Source: Pagrus major
Lineage: Eukaryota; Chordata; Actinopteri; Spariformes; Sparidae
Length of the DNA: 64,000 nt
Direction: 5' to 3'
Assembly: GCF_040436345.1 (NCBI RefSeq)
Contig: NC_133221.1
Location: 22,020,665 to 22,084,664 of the forward strand
Below the pieces are notes generated by a model. The model was not told the origin of the DNA. It did no database searches and saw only the letters and a program-made list of their open reading frames with translations. Position numbers and translations under genes: made by a program. This document shows, piece by piece, positions 35,401 to 46,765 of this stretch (its first letter is position 1; each line of letters starts with the position of its first letter).

Positions 35401-38400
35401 TTTGTCATTTTTCTCTCTCTACATGCACTGAAAGTAAACATGTAAAAGTATGGATGGATTAAGAGAACACGCCTCTGGGCACAGACACACAGACATAGCA
35501 GCTCCTCTGCTGTTGCACATATTTAAATTGATTTACTAACCGCCTGTTTATATCTGGCAACACAATGCATCTCCAAATGCATCTCAAGCTACCACTTGTA
35601 ATCAGATTTCACTTCCTCTATAGGCAAATGAACACATGCATTACGAGGACAAATGGACACAATGTTTTCGGCCCGAAGACAGAAATAACTTCATGTCTAA
35701 CATATGATGAATGTTAAAGAGCGGCCAGATAATTAAGATCTCTTTCATAGACAACATTTCACAAAGTTTATTAAGTTTCTCCAACTTGATTTTTTAAAGG
35801 GAGTCTGGGGATCTCCAGAATCTGCAGCAACAAGGAAGTAGCCTGAGCAATTGGATTGGATTGCATTAAGGATCAGCAATGAGATACATTGATCTCATTA
35901 CCAGCAGTCAACAGAGGGTCTGTGTCTGGTAGGCCTGTTCAGTAACCCATCCATGTAGAAAAAGAGGAGTGAAGAGAATCAGAAGAAACGATACCTGTAG
36001 TACTTCACTGTAAGCTTAGAGACAGAAAAGAGTGCATAGAATCTCATTAAGACTCACAGGATTAGTCAAATTAAAGGCATTTCAGTGAATTTTCTCTGAA
36101 AAAAAAATCTTAATTAAGATAGTTTTTATCAGTACTGCAAGCGAATGTCGCCCACATGTAGTAAACTTACAAGGCACTGCTGGCACTCTCCTGTGAACTT
36201 GCCAAACAAAACCCCCCCTCGTATCTTCCAGTGGGCAGGCTGGAGTGTTTGCAGCATAAAGTCCCGTTCCCCTCCGCAGCTCCCTGTTCACTCATGCATG
36301 GGTCTTCTGAGCAGAAGCTTCCGTGACGAGAGATCTGGAACTTCTGAGCCTCCTGCAGGATCCGACAAGACGGCTGACCATGGTGGGAGCAGGACGACGG
36401 AGATCGAACCTGCTGCTCTGGAGGTGTGGACGGCCCCGCCGTCACTACCCCTGTGGTGCACGAGTCCTGGCTCACCGACCTCGCTCCAAGACCTCGTCCC
36501 CATGGAAACCACTGGCAACCGACAGTGTGAGACTGAGACAGAGCAGCGGCATCTCTCTCACTCCTCGCTCTGCTGGCCTGTCTCCTCCTTGCCTCTCTTT
36601 CTGTTCTCCTTGATGACCTACAAAATGATAAAGAGGCACCAATACTGCGTCAGAACTCAATGTTTAATCATCTTCTTAAGAATCAGACTTAAGATAAAAG
36701 ACACCAAGCCTCTGCTGTGAGGGCCCTTTAAAACCTCTTCAACCCCACTGACTCACTGGTGGGCCAATTAGCACAAACTCGTGCTTTGTGTCCAAGCTTT
36801 GTTTCCAATCCATAGAACTTTTAATCGAATTACAGTGGAGATCCAAAGATTTCAAAACGATATCAAATATGTCAGGTAGAATATTGGAAACATTTGAGTA
36901 AAATGAGTATGCATGAGTATTTCCATTCGATGGAACAGTGCAGCCATAAAGTCATTATTTCACACAGTATTAACATTATCAAGCTTCAATGAGGAGCTGG
37001 AAAAGTTGAGACAGAATAAATATATGACACTGTCCAACAGTGTGGAATAAAATGATTTGTCCATCCTCAAGAGGAAATGAAAGGGGAAAACTAGAGATTA
37101 TTTTCCTCCCAGTGTTGGTATTCTTAATTGATAGTATGTTATGGTTTGTATTATGCTTTTAATTGATTTTGGAATCATTTCAGTTGCTGCATTTCTTTTT
37201 ATTTATTACTTACTTTAGCAAAGTGATTTATAAACTGTGCGATTTAAGGTTGAGTATGTACTTACTTTGCTGAAACAAGTATCGAGAACAGATAATGTAC
37301 TTTATGTACCAGTAACATTCAAGTAAAAATGTGTCTGTAATAGAAAACTGTAGCAGTAAAACAATAAACATCAAAGCCTAACCTTTCTCTTTCACCCCTT
37401 TGTTCTTTCTCTTCCTTTTAATTATATCTATGTATATGTATGGACATACACTTTGAACATTTAACATTCAATTCAATTTATTTGTCCCTGGGGGCAATTT
37501 AAGGCATGTGGAGTAGTTGTACATAGACACAAAAAAGTCAGCATGTTAAGTACACAGCATGTTAAGTACTCAGACACAAAACAAGTCAGATAGAATAAAA
37601 TAGACTAAATAAACTAAAAGATATTTACATTATTTACATGAGGTGCAAAGTAGCATTGAGGTAGGTTGGGTTGTGCATGAAGAAGCAGCAACATCTATGC
37701 AGGTACTTCACTTTTTATGTATGAATTGTGTTTTCTGTATGGGTGAGTACAAGAACAAAAAGTAAAATGGCTAGAAATTGTGAAGACATGTTCAAAATAA
37801 CAGGAAATGTATCAACGCTTTGTACTGACATAGTGAAGTATTTTATTACCTGTCAGGTGACTGTGTAGTGACCTTTGACCCTGGACTGGTTCCAGCATCA
37901 ATGTGATCCTCTGGTTTGACAGCTGCAGTTGTTGTGTCTCTGCCCAGGATCGGCCTTCTCTTCCCTAAATCCACCTCTCCTGACATGATGTCCTCCCACT
38001 GCGGGTGCCGAGGCCCGGGTGTCGATTGTACCACCAGGCTCTGGCCACCAGGGGATGCTGTCTGAACATTAGTGCTCACCACATCAACATAATGTCGATC
38101 ACACCAGCTATCAGAATCTGGTTGTTGGTGGAAAACCTCATCCAAGTCCTGCATCCTCTCCTGAAGCTGCTGTCTGGCCTCCTGACATGTCAGCCAGGCT
38201 ACGTTCCAGACACGCATCCCCCTGGAGCCCCGCAGGGCACTGGCCTGGGCCTTCACCTCCTGAAATCTCTCTGGGCTGAACTGGAGGAACCTGTCTTGGA
38301 AAGTCTGGAGGATGGAGCTGTCCTCGCCTGACAGGAAAACACTGGTGCTGGTTGGACCTGGGCCTTGTGCAGCGCTTGATCCAGACTCTTTGTTTTGGTG

Positions 38401-41400
38401 CTGTGTCGGCTGAGTGTTTGTTTGATTGACAGGTGTTGTAGTTTGGTCATGGTCTTGCACTGAGTGGATTCTAGCATGACTCTGGTCCAGGTACTCAGTG
38501 CATTCACTGGCCAGAGCTGTAGCCTGTTTGATTAAAGATATTTGATTATGCATGAGAAAAAAGTTCATGTTCTTTATTTCTTTGAACATTTCTTTTTTAT
38601 TTATTGTCAGCTTTTTAGTTGTGCAGAAAAAAACTTAAATCAGTAAGTCACGGTGTGATTTTTTCATTATCGCTGTCAAACGCTGTATAGCTGTGTAATT
38701 GTATTTCCTTCAAAAAAAAAAAAAATTTCAACAGCAACATGAATTTGCACATAAATATAATTGGACGAACAACCAAAGAGACTGAATTTGGGCCTCAAAC
38801 TGGGCTGAACAAGTGTTTCTACATGATAAGAACACCAGCCGCATACTGGTCTTGATTACTTGAATTCTGAACACTGATTTTAAACCAACCTGCTCACAAA
38901 AATCACACACGTTAACCATGATCTGCAGCTCCCTGCCGCACGCCTCTGCTCTGCACAGAAAGTCCTCCAGGCCCGACTTGAAGGTGCAGACTAGAGCCCC
39001 GAACACCTCTGACTCTGGGTAGGAAAGCCCACTCTGTGTAAGTCGCTCCGCCTCTGACACTAACGTCATGGCATGGTGCCTCCGGTCCTGGACGGAGGGA
39101 GAGAGAGAGAGACTCAGACAGAGAAACACAAACACACAGCTGCAAAAAAAAAAGAAGAAAAAAATAAACGTAGACTTACATTAGCTTCAATAAGGAAACC
39201 AGTGAAGCTGTTGAGGATCTGCTCCATTCTGTCCCCGGAGTCCTCGACTGATTCAGCCTCCAACAGGTGGCGCTCTCCCTCTACATTAAACCACTGCTGC
39301 ATCTGCAGGGACAAGATGCAAAACAGTAATATATTTTAGATATTTTGCAATATTTTGAAAGTAGTATTCATCTATTCATCAATCTATTCATCAGATTTGA
39401 TGGTAAACTATTAAAATGCACCTGCATGAAGTGTCCCTCCATCTCTCTGAGTTGCAGCAGATACTCCAGATGTTCCAGTGACAAGTTTGATCTCTGCACA
39501 AGGACGTGAGCCTGCTCCTCCACTTGGTTGTACAGGCTGGTCACAGAGTCCACTGCATCACTGCATTCAGGAAAAAAAAAGATAAAATAACATGTAAAAT
39601 TATTAACTGGTGTTCTTGGAGAGGATTTGAAAGGTGGATAGGGTTACACCTATCTACACCTAATAACACAGTGAGGTCCTTACATTACATTACCTGGGAA
39701 AAACTGAGGCACAGAAACATTTAACTCTTAACACGTTTTCTTTTTATCTTCTGCACAAAGTCAGTTGGTGAGTGTTATGGCTTCATTTTGATCTCAAAAC
39801 TGTAAAAATATGATGGTGTGTCCTCTCTAGGACGATAGGCTACTGTTGGAATATGTGTTTCTGTCCTGTGTATCTGAAATCACCTGCTACTGCTGCGTCA
39901 CAAAAATGAGCCTGAAAGTGAGCTGCAGCTGTGCAGTTTCTGAATTTTTGGTGTGGTGGTTGGCAGGAATATGTTTAGGTGGTTTATTTTTTCACAGCAA
40001 GAACATTCAGTCTCAGGGTATCAGAGGTCATGTAAACAAATTTACTCTCAGAAAGTCTGTTGAGCCAATAGCTGGGTTGTTGTGTACATAAAGCAGGTGA
40101 GAAGTTGTGTTTACCTGAGGTCTTCACAGTGGGGGTATTTGAGGTCACTCTCCTTCCTCAGCCTTGCAAGGATGGCCCCACCCTCCCTCTGCAGGTTGAC
40201 CAATCGGCTGTCTTCCAGCACATCCCTCATCAGAGTCCTCTGGTCCATCATGCACTGCTGCACAGTCTGTTACACAAAATGATATTTTAAAATGACCAAA
40301 TGATACATAATATATCAACAATGTTGTTGATATGACGTTGCTGCTATTTTGTGAAGGTAATCTTAAAAGCTTTTTTATTGTTTGCACTCTTTAAGTCATT
40401 GTATGGCAACAGGAGCTATTATCCTCATAAAACACACTGTATGAGCTGTACTATCACTGTAGACAGAGCAACATAACTCAGGATAAACCCAGCTTTCAAG
40501 GCCCAGATAAGAGACAGCAGTCAAGTGACAGCATTAAGGTACCTGCACAGTGTCCATCCTCTGGGGCTCCTCTAACTTACTGATGGCTCTCAGAAGGAGG
40601 CTGGACGCCTCATAAAGATCAGACACAAATGGAAAGAGTTTCTGGAGAATGAAAAATGCGGACACAAATAAATCACGAGCAATGAAAAAACAACTGGTAC
40701 ACAACAAGATTAGAGAGAAGAGAGAGACAGAGGTAATGTATTGATGGGACTGTCTCACCTGGTGCAGCTCCGCCCAGTCACAGTGGCTTTGAGACAGCGT
40801 GCCATCCAGACGGGAGCTCAGCTGATTCACCTCCACCAGTTTGACCAAGGCTTTCATGGATGTCACCACTTCAGTCTGTTTTGAGTTAACAAGTGTAGAG
40901 TTATACATTTTTCTACAATGCTGTATATTAACTTTGAATTCTAAGACTGTAAAGTTCATTCTTTTCCTTTAATTTAATTCAACTACTCTGGTACCGAAAT
41001 AAACTGGAAACCTTAAAGGTGCACTACAAAACTGTTAAGCAACCTTTTTAAAACCTTATTTAAATCTTTACCTTTGACTCAAACTAATATTTTAGCATCA
41101 AGGACAGAGGGGTCAGTAACCTACTGCTGGTATTTGTTCTATGTGACTGGGCCGGATGGGTTTACATGTATATTTATTATTCCTCATACTTATATTTATA
41201 GCTCTACATTCTTTTCACTAAAACTGCTTTCCCAAGGACAATGAACAACCAAGTGTATTTCCAAAATGAGCACAATTTGGCTGATAGTGGTGTGAAAAGC
41301 AACTTTAAGTGAGTACGTTCGATGACCTCTTAAAAATTCAGATAACTAGATACTAGATAAGTGAAAACTTTGACCTGCCGGTGGCAGTAGATGAAAAGTT

Positions 41401-44400
41401 CCATGGTATTTCACTCAAAACATCATTAGGATGGTCACTGTGACTGTCAAGTTTTCATGGTAATCTGTGGGTTCTCATGATACAGTATTAGACTGGACCA
41501 AAGTGATGAGCCAAAGAGCCAATATTGCCATCCCTCATGGCTAAAAACACACTGTGGTCCAAGAGGTCAGTGCCTACTCAGATTAATTACCCTTTGAGGA
41601 AACCAAACAGAAGTGTTTCTCCATGCACAGTGTGTTATAGTAACAATGGCAAAGGGGGAATAAGCTGACCTGGATGCCGGGACACTTCTCTGGTCGAAGG
41701 CTGTTGTCCTTGTCCACCAGCAGCACGAAACTGTTGGCTGCCTGAGGAATCTGCTCCTGCAACAGTTTAACACTCTTTAAATCCTACTGAACTACACTTA
41801 CGTGTAAACTGAACTGAAACAGTATGTACTTCAAAAAACACTTGCAAATACGAACTGATTCATCCAAACATTCAATTAATAAAAAAACCTCTTGAATATT
41901 CCTCAACATATTTATTCATTGATAACAAATAAGTGAAGGAACAAACTTTTTTCACGTTACACAAAACTGTTCAACAAATCAAACATCTGGATATGGTGTT
42001 TATGCTGTGGAGCTGATAGTCAGCATCATCACTGACATTTCACTCAGAGTTTATCGTCTGTGAACGCAGCGCTCCACAGCACTTCAGCCACGATTAAATA
42101 ACCCAAACAACAGTTAACTCTGTTCTGCTGTAGTCAGCTGTTACGCACAAGTTCTAACCTGAAATGTCATCAAGGCTTTGTAGAGCTGCGGTTGAGGAGT
42201 TGTCTTCTTGGCATCGAAAATGAGCGTCAACCCAGCTTCTCTGATTTCTCTCCTAGACATAGAGATAAAAATGAAAATTCGCACAGTGACCACAAAGATG
42301 CTGAAACTTCCTTCCAGTATGACCTTAAAGTTACAGTTTGCCTGTTTCAAGTCTGGTGAATTCATTCATCCCCTGACACATGGCATATGGATGTTACCTG
42401 GTGATAGAGTGAAAGTAGAGCAGCATCTTGAAGAGCTCCTGACTTGTTACAGCTGAAGTCCATCCCTGGTGGTCTCCATAGAGCTCAACTATTGCCCTGC
42501 CTGTCCTGTCTCTGCCACCTGAAGGAAAGATCAGTCAAATCATTGAGCGTAATTTTCATTTAAATCATTATTATTATATACATGTATATATATATATATA
42601 TAAATAGACTAATGTACCTGTGAGACATCCAACTCCTAGATAGAGGGGGTGGGCTCTGGGGTCTGGGGATCCCAGAGGAAGGTGGTCTGGTCTGGGACGA
42701 GTAGAGGCGGGCTGGAAGATCCTCTGCGGCTCTGCTGCTAGAGGAGGGTTAGTCTGTGATGGGTTTTCCATCTGATGGCCAGTTCTGCTGGTTGTGGATG
42801 TACCGACAGGCTGAGCACCACCTGTGGAAAGTAGATTGATTTTGTTGTAGTAAAGCTGAGGAAGAACCAGGCTTTTATCTGGTTGTCAACAGTGATGAAA
42901 TGAGGGTAATAAAACAAATTGTAGTAGGACATGAAACAAGACAGTCCCTCTGTACCTGGGATGACCATCTTTCTCCTGTTGATCTTGGGTGAAACCAGTC
43001 GAAAGGCAGTGCTGTTTTTACATTTGACGACATGCAGCTGAGGGATCTCTGCACATGGGTTAGTGTTTTCTCTTCTCCTAACATTTTGACCTTCAACAAT
43101 CACCAGCTCACACTTCTCTGAGGTGTCCACCACAGCTGTGGACAGGGAGGAACATCTTCCATCTGACATGGATTCTCGTCTGTTCTGTGATGCTGCATGA
43201 GACCTGGTAAAGTTTGGATTCACTCCAATGGAACTGGATCTGTTTTGTAGCCTTTCACGAGGCTTGAGGGTCATGTTTATCGCTGAAAATTCACCTGAAC
43301 TAAACGGTAATCCGTGGTGTTTGGCAGAGATCTCATGTGACTGTTGAGGATCATTTCGGCTTGACGAAGCTCTATCAGTATTTATCCTTGTTCCTGCTGC
43401 TAAATTTGTCCCGTTCACATTAGGTAAATTTCCATAATTTTTGACAGAGTATGCCTCCCTTGGTTCCCTAAATGGCAGTGTTGTCCATTCAGCTGTCTTT
43501 TGTGGTTGTCCACCAGATGTTAAAACACTGTTTACCCTGTAATCCATACAGGGGGCGCTGTTCGTATCTCCTGGTTTCCAATATGGAACAGTGTTCTTCT
43601 CTCCTGACTCCTTACAGAAGGCTCCACTGACAGAAGGGGTTGACTGGTGTTGCATCCTAGGATCAAACCATGTTTCTTGAACATTACAACATGGATCCCC
43701 TGTTTCTGTCTCTGGTAGTCTGTCATCACACTGTGAGAAATCTCCATCCTCCTCCACCACAGCTAACATGTTCCCCCTCTCTTTCTCCTGTCCGAAGGGG
43801 ACAGGGTTTTGTATAGCAGCCTGGTACGAGTCCCTGTAACGACACCTCAGCTCCTGAGCTCTGGAAACCTTCCCACCTTGTCTTCTCCTCATACACGGGG
43901 TGCAGGGTTTCTCTGAGAACTGAACCGTGCGGATACACTGAGAAGGTTCGAAGGAGTTGGGGTGAGAGAGATGGGATTGGGAATGGTGGAGAGCTGATGG
44001 AGGTACAGCTTCTGCAGACATGTTGGGCCTGAATGATCCAGAAGCCTCTGATCTAGAATGACTTTGCATTTGTGGTTTTGTTGCTAACTGCACATGTGCT
44101 TGTGGCTGTGCTTGAGGTGGTGTCTGTGTGTTGGGATGTCTTTGTGTTTGCCTGTGCGACTCCACTTGTGTGTGTGGTTGCATTTGTGCTTGTCTGTGTG
44201 GATATCTTTGCTTTTGGGGGTCGATTTGTGCGTGTGTCTGCATTTGCCTGTCTAATTTCTGCTGTTCCTCACGTACTGACTGAGCTCTACCAAAAAGCAT
44301 AGTTGCCTGCAGAATATCAATATATTCCCCTTCTGCAACAACTTGGTCAGCTGATCCACTCCTGCTTGTATCTTTATGTTTATCCTGCTCTATATTTTCA

Positions 44401-45565
44401 CTTAACTTTGCAGGTGTGCATGTACCTGAAACAGTGCTTGTTTTCACAGCTGTATCAGTCCCAGTAATGCAGCTGTCCCATGTATTAGGGGACACCCAGC
44501 CAATAGGCTTAGGTTCTGTTTCAGTCTCTTTCACTTTGACCAGTCTAGATGAAGAGGCAGCTCTGGTATCCACCAGGCAGAGCGACACAGCAATGCCGTG
44601 CTTGGCTGGACATATTCTGGTCTCCACAGAGAAGGCAGAGGGATGTGAAGAAGATGTTAAAATTGAATTTTTAATAGTGACAGGATACTGTTTTGGTGCA
44701 GATTCCTTTGGAGGAGAAGGATGAAAAGAGCGATTTGATGAAGAGTTCTCAGGAAATTGAGAAAGAGGTGGAGGATGAGGAAGCGGAGGTGGTAAAGGAG
44801 GATTTGCAGGAGGAGCAGAGGCCATGCTACTCCCAGCACACGTTGGCACATCCACAAACTCAGGCAAGGCCACCCGTTCCCATGGTAACCTCAGCACGCC
44901 CTGCTCGGTAGCGAGCAGGCATTGGCTGAGAGGCGTTCCATCGCGGCCCTGGTTGATCTCCTCTAACCAGTCACGGCTGAATATACAAGGATAGGAGGTC
45001 TCAGGGACTGGGGTCTCCTCAACTACCTCCAATCTAAGGCCCTCCTCTTCCAGGAGGCTGCAGACAACGATGCGAGCTGATTGGTCACAGAACGGGGCCA
45101 CCTGGAGGTAGAAGTCACCCGGCTGAAGTAGCAGGGGATCGATGGGCGCGAGGTGGACCACAACTTGGTCACGCAAACACAGAGGCCAGCCCTCACACAG
45201 GAACAGCACATCAGAGTACTGAGCCTAAAGGAGGACAAGGACAAAGACAGGTTTCAGAAATGAGAAGAATATATAAGACTATATTATTATAGAATATTTC
45301 TAATTATGATATTAATTCCAGCATAAATCTTTGTCTCTTTCAACTTACATACAAAACAGTGACTTACACATGCAGCCTGCTGCACAGTGTCTAAAATGTG
45401 CTTGGCTGGGACCAGAAAGTCCAGCAGGCACCGCAGAGCATCTCCCTGATAACGACTATCAATGATTTGGAAGAGCTGACTGAGAAGAGTGGGAGCGGTG
45501 GCCTCGAAGGGCGGGTACAGCACCGACAGCAGGTTCTGGATCGAGCCTTCCAGAGAATCAAGGTT
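30442..45565 (-). CDS. kiaa1755: KIAA1755-like Rho guanine-nucleotide exchange factor (5' exon not found)
   Basis: This is a predicted Rho-GTPase exchange factor of the PLEKHG4 (puratrophin) group. Exons on the minus strand are 45565-45368, 45224-42956, 42821-42618, 42518-42398, 42252-42159, 41756-41670, 40875-40759, 40641-40543, 40266-40115, 39560-39422, 39302-39180, 39087-38890, 38523-37850, 36617-36171, 34984-34735, 34485-34396, 33898-33572, 33486-33316, 32780-32603, 32482-32366, 31192-30908 and 30695-30442. Phases agree throughout, giving 6594 bases and about 2197 residues to the TAA. The first exon opens in phase 0 at an acceptor without ATG, so the initiator lies upstream. Domain order is a conserved N-terminus (LYPPFEATAPTLL), a large disordered part, a CRAL-TRIO-like segment, a helical spectrin-like part, DH, PH and a Ser-rich tail. 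Family members I recall are near 1200 residues, so this one is unusually long. The name rests on synteny after tgm2. Confidence 0.85.
31430..31960 (+). repeat. Dispersed repeat, TTAGCATGCTAGCAT family, copy 1
   Basis: Motifs in order are GCTAAATGCTAACATCAGC, TTAGCATGTTAGCATGCTAG, AGCTGAGGCTGATGAGAATT, CCTGATGATGGTGCTGGATG, GTCATGGGATCACCAAAGTC and GCTAGCATGGCTAAAAAC. I recall this series as a common percomorph repeat. A shorter related stretch is at 41373-41552. It lies in an intron of the KIAA1755-like gene. Confidence 0.65.
32603..33486 (-). CDS. kiaa1755: PH-domain exons of the KIAA1755-like gene
   Basis: Two exons (33486-33316, 32780-32603) give the pleckstrin homology domain that follows DH in Dbl-family factors and helps hold them at membranes. 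Strands are visible as LIRQDEFTVFF, KCIRRIFLFEDLILFSKTKR and VYVYKQSFK. Next come CFEIWFRRRKSEDTYTL and the C-terminal helix EVKKAWTTDLEKILWDQAAH, with the conserved Trp. The second exon ends in a weak donor (AGAG/GTCTTA), chosen because it is the only one that keeps phase with the next exon. Confidence 0.88.
32899..33288. mobile_element. MITE, family with copy at 14.9 kb (copy 2)
   Basis: The ends are TTAAAGGTCCCAT and ATGGGACCTTTAA, perfect inverted 13-mers. The inside includes CTCATACTGTCCATTGCTGC and GATTGGTCAGCTCTCACAGG, shared with 14911-15395. The right end lies about 27 bases from the donor side of the PH exon at 33316. Confidence 0.8.
33572..34984 (-). CDS. kiaa1755: DH (RhoGEF) domain exons of the KIAA1755-like gene
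   Basis: Three exons (34984-34735, 34485-34396, 33898-33572) encode the Dbl-homology domain, which opens Rho GTPases for GDP/GTP exchange. CR1 is visible as LEELVFTEREYVRSLGYIL, and then RGKRGVIFGNLEKLYDFHSH. CR3 is SYLLRPIQRISKYSLLLQDI. A segment of about 30 residues after this (ATSVCAQSVCGPAAYVPDL) makes the loop before the last helix longer than usual. The final helix has AAAELVRFQMRHGNDLL, which leads into PH. Confidence 0.92.
36171..36617 (-). CDS. kiaa1755: Low-complexity linker exon before the DH domain
   Basis: This single 447-base exon sits between the helical region and DH. It starts with an Arg/Glu/Ala-rich stretch (RRTEREARRRQASRARSERD). A Ser/Cys/His-rich part (SPSSCSHHGQPSCRILQEAQ) follows, and it ends ASSQESASSAL. 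Consensus acceptor (tttgtag) and donor (GTAAGT) and matching phase 2 at both ends support it. No domain is recognised. Confidence 0.75.
37460..37720 (-). repeat. LINE-like 3' tail, reverse orientation
   Basis: AATTTATTTGTCCCTGGGGG followed by CAATTT is the reverse complement of the AATTGCCCCCAGGGACAAAT type ending seen on fish LINE tails. It is followed by a decayed A/C-rich stretch. It lies in an intron of the KIAA1755-like gene. The right limit is approximate. Confidence 0.45.
37850..40875 (-). CDS. kiaa1755: Helical (spectrin-like) exons of the KIAA1755-like gene
   Basis: Seven exons (40875-40759, 40641-40543, 40266-40115, 39560-39422, 39302-39180, 39087-38890, 38523-37850) encode mostly amphipathic helix. 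Examples are VTSMKALVKLVEVNQLSSRL, DLYEASSLLLRAISKLEEP, VTSLYNQVEEQAHVLVQRSN and EQILNSFTGFLIEAN. Position and character match the spectrin-repeat-like region of PLEKHG4-type factors. The last exon adds a disordered Thr/Gln-rich insert (TTTPVNQTNTQPTQHQNKES) and more helix (TFQDRFLQFSPERFQEVKAQ). The repeat count is not certain. Confidence 0.8.
41373..41552 (+). repeat. Dispersed repeat, TTAGCATGCTAGCAT family, fragment
   Basis: The text GATGAAAAGTTCCATGG, then GTAATCTGTGGGTTCTC, TAGACTGGACCAAAGTGATG, 'attgccatccctcatggctaaaaac' corresponds to the end part of the repeat at 31430-31960 (CTGGACAAAGGTGGTGGACC ... CATGGCTAAAAAC). It is heavily decayed. Confidence 0.5.
41670..42821 (-). CDS. kiaa1755: CRAL-TRIO (Sec14)-like exons of the KIAA1755-like gene
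   Basis: Four exons (42821-42618, 42518-42398, 42252-42159, 41756-41670) show the pattern of a CRAL-TRIO lobe. They give LYLGVGCLTG, DRTGRAIVELYGDHQGW, SQELFKMLLYFHSIT, IREAGLTLIFDAKKTTPQPQ and AANSFVLLVDKDNSLRPEK. Such lobes in Rho exchange factors are thought to bind lipid or act as regulators. The segment is short, about 170 residues including a Pro-rich lead, so it may be a degenerate lobe without a full lipid pocket. Confidence 0.75.
42576..42602. repeat. (TA)n microsatellite
   Basis: An AT/TA run directly follows the exon ending at 42618 in gene direction, about 15 bases into the intron. Confidence 0.8.
42956..45224 (-). CDS. kiaa1755: Giant second visible exon of the KIAA1755-like gene
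   Basis: This single 2269-base exon codes for 756 residues. Its first part is conserved with the family: FLCEGWPLCLRDQVVVHLAP, LLLQPGDFYLQVAPF and SRDWLEEINQGRDGTPLSQC. A Pro-rich run (PPLPPPLPHPPPLSQ) follows. The rest is polar and apparently disordered, with a Gln/His/Thr-rich block (about residues 385-450 of the visible protein) that includes QMQTHAQIDPQKQRYPHRQ and TPPQAQPQAHVQL. It ends KINRRKMVIPG at a GTACAG donor. An open frame this long without stops, continuing in phase on both sides, shows that it is coding. Confidence 0.88.
45368..45565 (-). CDS. kiaa1755: First visible coding exon of the KIAA1755-like gene
   Basis: This encodes NLDSLEGSIQNLLSVLYPPF, EATAPTLLSQLFQIIDSRYQ and LLDFLVPAKHILDTVQQAAC. 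The LYPPFEATAPT motif is a signature of the family N-terminus. It starts after a clean TTTTCAG acceptor in phase 0. Human KIAA1755 begins only a few residues before this motif, so the missing initiator exon probably adds just a Met and a few residues. Confidence 0.85.
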
Positions 45566-45895
45566 CTGAAAACACAAGAGAGAGAAAGCAGAGGATTAAG
45601 AAAAGGACTAAGGATTAGTTCATTATTTATCAGTTACACGGTAGGCAGGCCACGATCTGTCCAAATCAGTATTGTGAATTACTTCTCAAATTTAAAGTGA
45701 CTCCATAAATACCTGTCCTTCCACCTATTCACATGTTCAACCACTCAGCAATGGAAGAAGGTGATATAAACAAGAAGTCATACAACATTTCATCCTCAGT
45801 TCTACATGATGAAGCAATATTATTACCTCGGTAAGTCGTTTGCTTTCAGAATTAAATATTAATGCCTTTTGAATGAAATATTTCTGCTGAATCAC

Positions 45896-46765
45896 AGTTA
45901 GGACTGCAACTGACAGATCAGCTGCAGATTTTTGTCAATAATTATTTCTATTGATCAGAAGTGGGGAGTAATGAAGTACAAATATTTTGTTACTGTACTT
46001 ACTGTTACTGTATTTTACTTGACTATTGATTTTTCTGACCACTTTTGACTTTCACTCCCAACAAAATTCCTGGACCTTCTACTCCTTACACTTTCAAAAC
46101 AGGCTCGTTACTTTAGTTTTGATGCATTTGAGGGGAATTATTGATTATTTTTAATTTGCATCTCTGCACGCCACCTTCCCAAAATCACAAGACTGATTTC
46201 AACCTATCAGTGCAAATGACGCATGGCAGAGGGAGACTTAAATGAGGAGAAAATGCTGTTCTCGGGGCACTTTACCAACCCAAAATGTCTGTATTTGATG
46301 TCCTGGGAATGAGACTCAACAACTAGCAACTATCTTTGTGGTGTGTTTAAGAACAGCTCGGACAAATCCTACTGATTCTATCTTTAGGTTTAACCGTCTT
46401 TAAATTATATTCATATGACGTGAGGTTCAGTTAGCTTTTCACAGAAATGGCCAGTATAAATGTCTTTTATACTTTTTACTTTCATACCTTGAGGAAAACT
46501 TCATAGCCTTTACTTTCTTACTTTTACTTGAGTAAAGAAGTTGAGTCAGTTCTTTTTACTTTTACCTTTGTATCTGTACAGTAACTGTACTTCTACTTGA
46601 GTAAAGAATTACTGATTATTGATTACTATAAAGAAATACCGAAAACTGTCTCTCACAAATTCCAGAAAACCAAAGAAAAGTCTTCATATTGCTTATTTTT
46701 GTCTGGCAACATTCTTGAGATATCTAATTGACAATGATATGATGCGAAGTAAACCACACAATTTG
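45896..46765 (+). repeat. Older 'GATTAAT' dispersed repeat split by an insertion
   Basis: The left part (45896-45955, ACTGCAACTGACAGATC to TTTCTATTGAT) and the right part (46617-46765, TATTGATTACTATAAAG to TATCTAATTGACAATGAT) belong together. They match one repeat type also found at 54430-54650, 55930-56190 and, reversed, 60085-60375. The pieces are separated by an element of about 660 bases. Confidence 0.6.
45956..46616. mobile_element. hAT-like element (AGTACTTTACT type) nested in an older repeat
   Basis: The left end is CAGAAGTGGGGAGTAATGAA followed by GTACAAATATTTTGTTACTG. The right end has GTAACTGTACTTCTACTTGA followed by GTAAAGAATTACTGA. The ends are roughly inverted. TATTGAT occurs directly on both sides (45949-45955 and 46617-46623), with the eighth base C or T, as in an 8-bp hAT-type duplication. 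The inside is non-coding. The family is one I recall as very common in teleosts. Confidence 0.7.

Noticed and set aside
36145-36720. 191-codon plus-strand frame
   Set aside because: It is antisense to the exon at 36171-36617, which has matching splice phases in the KIAA1755-like gene. Its own frame has no splice or domain support.
44072-44302. Val/Phe/Ala-rich plus-strand frame resembling membrane segments
   Set aside because: It is the reverse complement of the Gln/His/Thr-rich codons of the giant exon, which gives hydrophobic residues by chance.
45287-45577. Start of the KIAA1755-like protein at 45577
   Set aside because: The codon there is TTG within the acceptor tract, not ATG, so it is not a real vertebrate start.
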